The translations under genes and the position numbers were made by a program. This document shows, piece after piece, positions 14,651 through 21,520 of a stretch of DNA of 21,718 nucleotides. The stretch spans positions 1-21,718 of the forward strand of contig JAEDKA010000064.1 of the NCBI GenBank assembly GCA_016296065.1. The letters are read 5' to 3'. A model generated the notes under the pieces. It was not told the DNA's origin. It made no database searches and saw nothing but the letters and a program-made list of their open reading frames with translations. Numbering within the stretch: position 1 is the stretch's first letter; each line of letters starts with the position of its first letter. The stretch is from Kiritimatiellia bacterium (GTDB lineage Bacteria; Verrucomicrobiota; Kiritimatiellia; RFP12; UBA1067).

Positions 14651-17317
14651 ATGAAATCCATCAAGCTAACAACTCTCCTCGCCGCCTTTGCCGCGGCCTT
14701 TATAAGCACATCATACGCAGGTACCTACACCTGGACCGGTAATGCCGGCGACGGACTGTGGTTCAACGCAGGGAACTGGAACTATGATGGTGCGGCTGCT
14801 ACAACTTCTCCTGGCAATACCCTTAACGGCGACGACGTTGTGATTGACGGCGCGGGCGTTGTCGTGACCTATGTTCCTGGCGGCGACCTCATTCAGCAGG
14901 CAAATTCCACGCTAACCATTTCTGGTGGGGCAAAGCTTCAGCAGAATGGTGAGGCGTATCCCTTTTTCCATGGCACAGTTGTTGTGGATGGTGGCACGCT
15001 TGACTATAAAAACAACGAAACCAATCCCAATGAGGTTCGGTTGGATGGTCGACTGTCACTGAGGAATGGCGGTCAGCTATTCTGCAAACAACTTACAAGG
15101 TCGTCAGACATTGCACGGCTGATTATTGGTTCTGGTGTCACATACTCAGTTGACGGCACTGTCAACGGAGATTATGCCCCGATGTATCAGGAGATGGCTG
15201 GTGGAACGCTCTATGTCGGCAACGAATTCCAGCCCCGCGGCACTCTCACCTTTACGGGATCTGGCACAATCAGCTGTAACATATTTGCGCCGCAGGATCC
15301 AAATGCTGTAATTACTTTCAATGGTCCGGACTTGATTATGCGGACAACAAGTTTTGACGGGTTTTGGCAGTCCGGAGGCTCGGCATGTATAAATGTGCCT
15401 GTTGGCTCAAAGTCTAAGTTTACCATAGCGGCGGGCTTTCATACTGTGAATGACGTGTATACAAAGACATTTGGTTCTGGCACAACCCCTAAGTTTCGTT
15501 ACAGCGGGGAAACGCTTACAGAAGAACGGTTTGCTGAACTGTTTGAAGTGGAGGCTCATGTCGGGCAGATAGATGGTAACGATTATTATACAGATTTCTA
15601 TCTGAAGCCGACCGGTATTGAACCGCTTACATTTGTGAACAACACGGTCACAGCAACACTGACTTCTGATATTTCGGCAACTGTTTCGGCTACTGTTGAG
15701 GAGCCAGGTTCGCCTGATTATAACCTTGTTGTGGTTTGGGGAAAGGCTAATGGCGGACAGACGGTTGAAAATTGGGAGAATGCGATAGACCTTGGCGTCG
15801 CGAGCGAGAATCAAGCGATTGCGCAGGCGATAGCGCTTGAATATGGATATGCCTACTGGTATGGAATTGCAGCAACGAACAAGAATGGAACCATCTGGGC
15901 GACGCCTAATCCGGCGAGTTTCTTTGCGATGCAGAACGAGCCGTCTTCTCCGACCAATGTTTGGACCGGAGCGGTGTCAACGGATTCCCGTGTGGCAGGG
16001 AACTGGTCGCTTGGTCACGTTCCTGAGGCAACCGAATACGTTTATGTTCTTGACCGTCTGCACAATGTCAAGTTGGATTGGTATCCTGACACTGGGTCGG
16101 GGGTGGTTGCTGGTTGGATTCAGCCTGATGCGTTTAGCAACAACAAACACCTGGTTATGTTCCATACCACGGCGTCAGATCCTCTGGCTGTTACAGGGAA
16201 TGTTGAGCTGGGAGGTGGCTCATGGACGCACGGAGGACCAGCTGACGAACCTGTTGAAATGGTAAATGTCGCTGTTGGCGGCAGCATGACAATTGGAGCC
16301 AATGCGCGCATCGTCGTTGGCACAAGTCAGAACGGTGACGCAGACGATGGTAGATCGCGCGGTTATAAACGTGGGCAAGGTCCTGGTTATCTCCGTACGG
16401 CGGGAGGTTCCTATGCAGGTGAGGGCGGTCATATCACCAATACTACGGGATTCGTGTCCTATGGTTCAATCCTTAATCCGTTTTCGTATGGCTCCGGTGG
16501 TTGGGGTGATGGAGATGGCACCAACTATGGCGGCGGCGGAATTGTGAAGCTTGATGTCGGCGGAGCTCTTACAATGAATGGCGTAATTCGTTCGCGTGGA
16601 TTCGGATACGCACTTAATGGAGTTGACCAGGCGACTGGTGAGCCTACAACTGGCGGTGCAGGTTCTGGCGGTTCGATTAACATAACGGCTGCATCGATTT
16701 CTGGAACTGGATCGATTGACGCCAATGGAGGCAACAACGGTCTCTACGGCCCCGGCTCCGGCGGGCGCGTAAAGGTGGCTCTTACCGGAAACAGCGCAAC
16801 GTTCGATTCCTTCACGGGCACAATCGAGGCTGTCGGCGGTTGGATGGAAAGCAATGCATCTCCGACGATTTTCGATGTGTCTCCTGCTGCTGGCGGCACT
16901 GTGTGCCTGCAGACAGGTAACAGCAATCCCGTTGTGAAGGTATACAATGTCTTCCGTATCGGCGGTAACGACTCTACTTGGCGTGTCGCGACGGGTGAGG
17001 CTATTCCTTCCGCAACCCATCTTCCGGCGATGCAGAATGGCGATACCGCCGCGTCCCTCAAGACGACGAAGTGGGAGCTTTCCGGCCGCGGTTCAATCAG
17101 GCTTACAGCGGATGTCCTCGTCGAGTCGCTTGAACTCGCCGACGACGAAGGCGACCAGTGTGTCTATGCGGAAGGTCACACCCTTACCGTCCGCCAGCTG
17201 TTCATCGATGGAGTGAAGCTTCCTAGCGGAACATACACTGCATCCAACACCAGCTGGGTGAAGGGCGAAGGCTCCGTCATTGCCTCCGGAAAGGGACTTT
17301 CGATCATCATCAGGTAA
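14651..17317 (+). CDS. Large secreted beta-rich surface protein
   Basis: An 888-residue exported protein. The signal peptide MKSIKLTTLLAAFAAAFIST ends at SYA, residue 23. The mature N-terminus GTYTWTGNAGDGLWFNAGNW is the motif that opens many large autotransporter-like beta-helix proteins of Verrucomicrobiota and Lentisphaerae. A similar NVWTGAVSTDSRVAGNWSLGH block recurs near residue 435. Residues 530-720 are Gly- and Thr-rich with GGSI, GSGGR and GGGIVKLDVGG repeats, typical of parallel beta-helices. The C-terminus (GVKLPSGTYTASNTSWVKGEGSVIASG) is a recurring tail in such proteins. No beta-barrel or sortase motif is visible. Most of the gene is AT-richer than its neighbours and uses T-ending codons, while the signal region and last ~190 codons are GC-rich. 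Adhesin or glycan-binding roles are possible but unproven. Confidence 0.78.
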   Translation: MKSIKLTTLLAAFAAAFISTSYAGTYTWTGNAGDGLWFNAGNWNYDGAAATTSPGNTLNGDDVVIDGAGVVVTYVPGGDLIQQANSTLTISGGAKLQQNGEAYPFFHGTVVVDGGTLDYKNNETNPNEVRLDGRLSLRNGGQLFCKQLTRSSDIARLIIGSGVTYSVDGTVNGDYAPMYQEMAGGTLYVGNEFQPRGTLTFTGSGTISCNIFAPQDPNAVITFNGPDLIMRTTSFDGFWQSGGSACINVPVGSKSKFTIAAGFHTVNDVYTKTFGSGTTPKFRYSGETLTEERFAELFEVEAHVGQIDGNDYYTDFYLKPTGIEPLTFVNNTVTATLTSDISATVSATVEEPGSPDYNLVVVWGKANGGQTVENWENAIDLGVASENQAIAQAIALEYGYAYWYGIAATNKNGTIWATPNPASFFAMQNEPSSPTNVWTGAVSTDSRVAGNWSLGHVPEATEYVYVLDRLHNVKLDWYPDTGSGVVAGWIQPDAFSNNKHLVMFHTTASDPLAVTGNVELGGGSWTHGGPADEPVEMVNVAVGGSMTIGANARIVVGTSQNGDADDGRSRGYKRGQGPGYLRTAGGSYAGEGGHITNTTGFVSYGSILNPFSYGSGGWGDGDGTNYGGGGIVKLDVGGALTMNGVIRSRGFGYALNGVDQATGEPTTGGAGSGGSINITAASISGTGSIDANGGNNGLYGPGSGGRVKVALTGNSATFDSFTGTIEAVGGWMESNASPTIFDVSPAAGGTVCLQTGNSNPVVKVYNVFRIGGNDSTWRVATGEAIPSATHLPAMQNGDTAASLKTTKWELSGRGSIRLTADVLVESLELADDEGDQCVYAEGHTLTVRQLFIDGVKLPSGTYTASNTSWVKGEGSVIASGKGLSIIIR

Positions 17318-17363
17318 TCCCTGTTCTGCGAGACGCGTGATTGCCGCCTCGCGAGATTGAGAG

Positions 17364-17405
17364 AAGGGCGCGGGTTTGGGCCGAGCGAGGCCATCCCGCG
17401 CCCTT
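17364..17405 (+). terminator. Long GC-rich hairpin after the surface-protein gene
   Basis: AAGGGCGCGGG (17364-17374) pairs perfectly with CCCGCGCCCTT (17395-17405). Within the loop GGCC (17379-17382) pairs with GGCC (17389-17392). Only TT and then GCTG follow, so it is not a textbook terminator, although its position 47 bp after the stop suggests that role or 3'-end protection. Confidence 0.5.
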
Positions 17406-17470
17406 GCTGTGCCGTGTTCTCAATTTGATTGGTTCATCGAAGAATTTTGTGGAACAGCATGCCTCTATAT

Positions 17471-17756
17471 AAACTCCGAGCGTTTGGGCTCCCGCTACCG
17501 CTCCGCAGCTTCGCGCCGCTCAACGACTGTATATGTGCCAGGGTAAGCATTTTGGGATGCGACTGCGTCGCATAAATCGGCCGAAGGCCGCTATAATCAC
17601 AGCAAAGAGCGTCTCTTGGGTGTGGTTGAAAAGTGCGGAGCAGTGAAGCGGGAATGCGCCTGTCGCGGAGCGATCAGGTTGCCCGACGAGCAAAGCGAGG
17701 AGCCTTGCGAAGCAAGGTCGCAAGAGGTCGCGCGAGAACCCTAACCATCGGAGTTT
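17471..17756 (+). repeat. MITE-like structured repeat element, copy A
   Basis: A 286-bp noncoding element bounded by perfect 9-bp inverted repeats, AAACTCCGA (17471-17479) and TCGGAGTTT (17748-17756). It contains hairpins at 17557-17573 (ATGCGAC/GTCGCAT), 17578-17590 (CGGCC-GAA-GGCCG) and 17703-17717 (CCTTGC-GAA-GCAAGG). A long-range stem joins 17490-17507 with 17634-17653. The block 17550-17595 is identical, 46 of 46 bases, to 21598-21643 in copy B. Compared with B it carries extra sequence (about 17651-17730). No transposase is encoded. The remaining intergenic DNA from 17318 to 17839 holds only the hairpin at 17364 and the next promoter. Confidence 0.75.
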
Positions 17757-17785
17757 TTACTCATACTCTTCCACTAAAAACTCCG
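17749..17785. repeat. 11-bp inverted repeat at the right end of element A
   Basis: CGGAGTTTTTA (17749-17759) and TAAAAACTCCG (17775-17785) are perfect complements across 15 nt. The left arm is also the right terminus of element A; the right arm repeats the element's left-end sequence. It sits just upstream of the -10 box at 17811 and could be a bidirectional terminator or a remnant of a second element. Confidence 0.6.
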
Positions 17786-17807
17786 AAGAGCATTTGATTG
17801 CGATTTT

Positions 17808-17816
17808 TGGTATAAT
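17808..17816 (+). promoter_or_regulatory. Extended -10 promoter of the DUF5696-like gene
   Basis: TGG followed by TATAAT (17811-17816); no convincing -35. Predicted start is near 17823. The main ATG at 17840 is preceded by AAAGGA with about 8 nt spacing. A separate ATG at 17824 opens a 10-codon frame that overlaps the start of the main gene. Confidence 0.65.
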
Positions 17817-17839
17817 CTCCGCAATGAAAGGAAAACGCC

Positions 17840-20206
17840 ATGTCGTCGATTTGTGACAAGTCAGTTCGCGGGCAACGCATACGTGCCATGATGACCCTCG
17901 CTCCTCTGCTGCTCGCGGCGTCCGCGCTGCTTCCGACGGAATCCTTCGCCCACGAGGCGGAGAACGCCCACCCCGCGGAGTATCGTCCAAACCGCGCCTG
18001 GATGTGGCGCCGCAGCGGATCGAACGGCGACGCGCCGTTTGCGGACGGCGTCGTGGAGCTGCGCCACAACGACGCGCAGGACTGGTCGCTCAACTGCTTT
18101 CCGCGCATGGACGCAAAGCCGGGCGACCACTTCGTCTTCGAGTTCGACTCAGCGAAAATCGACGGACCGGACGGCACGATCCGTCCCTGCGTCGTGACGC
18201 GCCGCGCGGATGGCGAAGTGGCGAACTGGGCGTATGCGTCCGTCGCCGTGAAGCCTGGCGAACACGGCCGCACCGAATTCGTCGTGCCGTACGGCGTTGC
18301 GTCCGTCGAGCCGCGCTTCATCGGCGAGGGACCCGTTGCGGCGAAACTCTCTGGTATCGTGGTGCACAAGCTCGGCAACTTCATCGGCAAGGGCGTTGGA
18401 AGCGACTCGCCGTTCTTGACGTTTTCGGACGGATCGCTCGAGGCGTCCGTCTCGCCGCGCGACGCGTCGCTTACGGTGAAGGACCTTCGGACTGGACGCA
18501 TATGGGCGCCTGCAGCGTCCGACGGCGGGTTCATCGTTACGGAGAAGCAGCCGCGCGCCGGCGGACCAGGCGTCGCCGTGTGGTGCATAGACACCGCGTC
18601 CATGCTCCGCTACCGGATGGGCTTCGGCTTCAAGGACGGCGAGCTGGAGGTGACGATAGCGGCGGAATCGAACGACGCGGCGATGATGCGTCCGCTCAAC
18701 TTCCCCGCGGCGTTTGCGACGCGGAAGGGCGACAGGCTCGTCATTCCGATGAACGAGGGAATAGGGCTTCCGGTCGACGAGCAGCACCCTGGGCTCTGGC
18801 GCGAGCCGATGTATTCCGGACACGGACTGTGCATGCCGTTCTTCGGCGTCGTCGAGGATGCGACGGGCGCGGGCTGGATGGCGCTCGTTGAGACGCCGGA
18901 CGACGCGGCGATGCAGACGCGCCGCACGGCGGATGGACTTCTCGTCGCGGGTCCTTCGTGGGACTCGCAGCGCAGGCGCTTCGGCTACGCGCGGAAGATG
19001 CGCTACGTGTTCTTCGACAAAGGCGGACATGTCGCGATGGCGAAGCGCTACCGCGTGTACGCGAAGGAGAAGGGGCTCCTCGTCACGTTCGCGGAGAAGG
19101 CGAAGTCCCGTCCGCGCGTCCTTGATCTCGTCGGCGCGCCGAACGTCTGGTGCTGGGGCAGCAACGAGAAGCTGAACGAGGAGATCCTCGGCGAGATACG
19201 CGGCGCGGGCGCGGAGAAGGTGCTGTGGAGCGCAGGCGGCTCGCCCGCGTTCGTGAAGAAGCTCGCCGGGATGGAGGGCGTGCTTGTCGGACGCTACGAC
19301 ATCTACCAGGACATCATGGACCCGAAGCACCGCGAGGAGCTGCCCTACTGGCACAATGACTGGGTGACCGAGGCATTTCCGCAGGACATCATGTGGTCCG
19401 GCCCCTCGCCCGAGCAGTGGACGCACGGATGGCCAGTGGACGCGAAGAAGGGTCCGCGCATCGCCTGCGCAGTGATGTGCGACAGGCAGGCGCTCCCGTA
19501 CGCGCGGCGGCGCATCGGCGCGGAGCTGAAGGAGAAGCCGTTCAACACGCGCTTCATCGACACGACGACGGCATCGCCGTGGCGCGAGTGCTGGAACCCG
19601 GCGCATCCGATGACGCGTACGGACAGCCGCGAATGGAAGATGAAGCTGCTTGGGGTGGTGTCGGGGGAGTTCGGGCTCGTGTGCGGAAGCGAGACGGGAC
19701 ACGACGCTGCCGTTCCGTACTGCGACTACTTCGAGGGGATGCTGTCGCTCGGTCCGTATCGCATCGACGAGGCGGGACGCAACATGTGGCGCACTGTCGA
19801 CGAGGTGCCGGAGCGGGTCGCGAAGTACCAGGTGGGCGAGCGCTACAGGCTGCCGCTCTGGGAGCTCGTGTACCACGACTGCTGCGTGGCGCAGTGGTAC
19901 TGGGGGGACTACAACAACAAGCTTCCCGCGACGTGGAAGAAGCGCGACCTATTCAACGCGCTCTACGCGACGCCTCCGATGTACCTCTTCCACGCGCACG
20001 AATGGAAGAAGTGGCGCGAGCGCGTCCTCGCGAGCGTCCCCGGGGCGCTTGCGGGCGCGAAGGCCGCGGCAGGGACGGAGATGGTCGACCACAGGTTCCT
20101 CTCCGCCGACAGGTCGGTGCAGCAGACGGTATTCGCCAACGGCGCGGCGGTCACGGTCGATTTCGCGAGCGGCGCTGTGAAGGTCGATGCGCCGCAAAGA
20201 CCATAA
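17840..20206 (+). CDS. Secreted DUF5696/GH101-like putative glycoside hydrolase
   Basis: A 788-residue exported protein. The signal peptide has a long n-region (MSSICDKSVRGQRIRAMM), a hydrophobic core and a likely cleavage at SFA-HE near residue 37. An N-terminal beta-rich part (40-400) is followed by a probable TIM-barrel part. The pattern FIDTTTASPWRECWNPAHP (Asp574), then MTRTDSREWK, GLVCGSETGHDAAVPYCDYFEGM (Glu618, Asp622), then LPLWELVYHDCCVAQWYWGD and DLFNALYATPPMY is what I recall of DUF5696 proteins, which are related to GH101-like glycosidases. Catalytic residues are inferred, not proven, and the substrate is unknown. Start chosen by the AAAGGA ribosome binding site; internal Mets at 17-18 would lose the basic n-region. 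Monocistronic by promoter position. Confidence 0.72.
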   Translation: MSSICDKSVRGQRIRAMMTLAPLLLAASALLPTESFAHEAENAHPAEYRPNRAWMWRRSGSNGDAPFADGVVELRHNDAQDWSLNCFPRMDAKPGDHFVFEFDSAKIDGPDGTIRPCVVTRRADGEVANWAYASVAVKPGEHGRTEFVVPYGVASVEPRFIGEGPVAAKLSGIVVHKLGNFIGKGVGSDSPFLTFSDGSLEASVSPRDASLTVKDLRTGRIWAPAASDGGFIVTEKQPRAGGPGVAVWCIDTASMLRYRMGFGFKDGELEVTIAAESNDAAMMRPLNFPAAFATRKGDRLVIPMNEGIGLPVDEQHPGLWREPMYSGHGLCMPFFGVVEDATGAGWMALVETPDDAAMQTRRTADGLLVAGPSWDSQRRRFGYARKMRYVFFDKGGHVAMAKRYRVYAKEKGLLVTFAEKAKSRPRVLDLVGAPNVWCWGSNEKLNEEILGEIRGAGAEKVLWSAGGSPAFVKKLAGMEGVLVGRYDIYQDIMDPKHREELPYWHNDWVTEAFPQDIMWSGPSPEQWTHGWPVDAKKGPRIACAVMCDRQALPYARRRIGAELKEKPFNTRFIDTTTASPWRECWNPAHPMTRTDSREWKMKLLGVVSGEFGLVCGSETGHDAAVPYCDYFEGMLSLGPYRIDEAGRNMWRTVDEVPERVAKYQVGERYRLPLWELVYHDCCVAQWYWGDYNNKLPATWKKRDLFNALYATPPMYLFHAHEWKKWRERVLASVPGALAGAKAAAGTEMVDHRFLSADRSVQQTVFANGAAVTVDFASGAVKVDAPQRP

Positions 20207-20269
20207 TGCCGAAATGGAACGGTTCGGAAAATTCTTGCGTTCGTTAACACTCCGTTAACATAGGTTTCC

Positions 20270-20310
20270 TATAATGGTGGCGTTCAATCGGGAAGGTCCC
20301 GAAGAAAGGA
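20270..20310 (+). promoter_or_regulatory. -10 box and leader of the lipoprotein gene
   Basis: TATAAT at 20270-20275 with a predicted start near 20282. The leader carries AGAAAGGA (ending 20310) 8 nt before the ATG at 20319. No -35 at standard spacing is clear, but two GTTAAC palindromes lie just upstream. Confidence 0.65.
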
Positions 20311-20318
20311 ATGACACC

Positions 20319-21182
20319 ATGAAAAAGACAGGAAAAGTTATGACGGTTGCGTCGCTCGCGGCGACGCTTGCGCTCATCGGCTTCGCCGCCGCGTCGTGCG
20401 ACGAGAAGAAGGACGTCTCGCAGAAGTCGTCCGAGGCCTCGATCGTGACGAACGACAACGGCAGCGTCGCGCGCACATACACCGAGTCGACGGTGACGAC
20501 AAACGGCAACATGGTAACGGAGCGCCGCCGCGAGACGCGCACGACGCTGGACGCGGACGGCAACATGCTCGAGAGCTCGACGAGCGAGTACGCGCAGAGC
20601 TACCCCGTCGGCGAGGAGGGCATGAGCGCCTTCGCGACGCGCATCGGTGAGAAGGACGGCGAAAAGGCGTCGGACGCGAAGAAGGAGGACGGCTTCCTCG
20701 GACTCAAGTTCGGCGACGTGTTCGAGTCCACGAACTTCGTCGCGGACGCGGACGAGCCGACGCTCCTCAGGGCGGAGTTCACGCCGAAGAAGGCGCTCGC
20801 CGGATTCGACGACTACTACGTCTACGTGACGCCGACGACGCACAAGGTCGTCAAGGTCTACGCATGCGCGAAGGAGGCGATCGACCCCGGCACCAGCTGG
20901 AAGCGCCACTACCTCATCGAGGCGCTTGAGAAGCGCTACAACACCTGGGCGCGTCCGCGCAGCTGGTGCCGTCCGATCTACACGTTCGCGGTCGGCTCCG
21001 GACGCTTCGTGACGGCTTGCCTCTACGGCGCGTCGCGCGACTACGAGACGGTGCTTGTCGCGTGGGACGACGCGCTCCTCACGACGGCCGCGGACGAGAC
21101 GGAGGCGATCCGCCTCGAGGCGCGCAAGAACGCCGTCGAGAAGCGCAAGGCCCGCATCGACGACGCGGCGTCCGCGTTCTGA
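20319..21182 (+). CDS. Lipoprotein of unknown function
   Basis: A 287-residue predicted lipoprotein. The signal peptide MKKTGKVMTVASLAATLALI continues to the lipobox AASC, lipidated Cys27. Residues 30-95 are Ser/Thr/Glu-rich and low-complexity (a TYTESTVTTNGNMVTERRRE-type stretch), likely an extended linker. Residues 120-260 look folded: GFLGLKFGDVFESTNF, AGFDDYYVYVTPTTHKVVKVYAC, ALEKRYNTW, TACLYGASRDYETVLVAWDD. The tail (262-287) is a basic/acidic helix. The FGDVF, VYVTPTTHKV and LEKRYNTW pattern is reminiscent of small secreted domains that sense or bind at the envelope, but I do not recognise a family. The frame is open upstream to an ATG overlapping the -10 box; 20319 is chosen for the ribosome binding site and signal peptide. 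A strong terminator follows. Confidence 0.8.
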   Translation: MKKTGKVMTVASLAATLALIGFAAASCDEKKDVSQKSSEASIVTNDNGSVARTYTESTVTTNGNMVTERRRETRTTLDADGNMLESSTSEYAQSYPVGEEGMSAFATRIGEKDGEKASDAKKEDGFLGLKFGDVFESTNFVADADEPTLLRAEFTPKKALAGFDDYYVYVTPTTHKVVKVYACAKEAIDPGTSWKRHYLIEALEKRYNTWARPRSWCRPIYTFAVGSGRFVTACLYGASRDYETVLVAWDDALLTTAADETEAIRLEARKNAVEKRKARIDDAASAF

Positions 21183-21233
21183 CGCGCGTATCCATCCGGC
21201 TCGACGGGAAAACAACCTACCAGGGCCTCAACT

Positions 21234-21265
21234 GGCACGCGGCAAATCTGCCGCGTGCCTTGTTT
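21234..21265 (+). terminator. Rho-independent terminator after the lipoprotein gene
   Basis: GGCACGCGGCA (21234-21244) pairs perfectly with TGCCGCGTGCC (21249-21259) across a 4-nt AATC loop, followed by TTGTTT. Confidence 0.88.
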
Positions 21266-21292
21266 ATAGTTGTGTTTTGTCATGCTCCGGGG

Positions 21293-21340
21293 GTTCCGTC
21301 GCTCCTGCGCCATAGGGGGGCCGTCGCCCTGCGACGGAAC
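21293..21340. repeat. Inverted repeat with two competing left arms
   Basis: GTTCCGTCGC (21293-21302) is the exact complement of GCGACGGAAC (21331-21340). A second copy of CCGTCGC at 21321-21327 can pair with the same right arm as a 7-bp hairpin with a 3-nt loop. The two stems exclude each other. No gene is near enough downstream to assign a role. Confidence 0.6.
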
Positions 21341-21373
21341 AATGTCAAGTCTACGACGAGAGACGTTAGATGC

Positions 21374-21401
21374 GTCTTTTGTCTCATGTCTCACGTCACT
21401 A
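21374..21401 (+). repeat. Four tandem heptamers, GTCTCAN-like
   Basis: GTCTTTT, GTCTCAT, GTCTCAC and GTCACTA follow each other without gaps in the gene-free stretch 21266-21520. It is a short and degenerate relative, in form, of the heptamer run at 12934. I see no gene in this stretch. Confidence 0.5.
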
Positions 21402-21520
21402 GACACAAGCCAGTTCGCTGCGTCCAGAAGTAAACTTGGATTCCAGAACTAAATCTGAAGTCTGATGACTTATCTGCGAGAGTTGGCATCTCCTTAAACG
21501 CATTTTCGGAAAGCATATTT

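Noticed and set aside
17490..17653. Integron attC site, suggested by the paired arms and the ACCCTAACC end
   Set aside because: The required GTTRRRY and RYYYAAC core sites are not present in the right places, and no integrase is seen.
17520..17723. A small minus-strand protein sharing an AAFGRFMRRSRIPK stretch with the frame at 21391-21714
   Set aside because: The similarity comes from the repeated noncoding element. The shared stretch is exactly its hairpin block, and outside it the frames diverge.
18149..19876. A 575-codon open frame on the minus strand
   Set aside because: It lies fully opposite the DUF5696-like gene, has no family pattern and no ribosome binding site. Shadow of GC-rich coding.
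20274..20318. Upstream ATG start for the lipoprotein
   Set aside because: It overlaps the TATAAT box and would precede the signal peptide with 15 charged or polar residues. AGAAAGGA supports the ATG at 20319.
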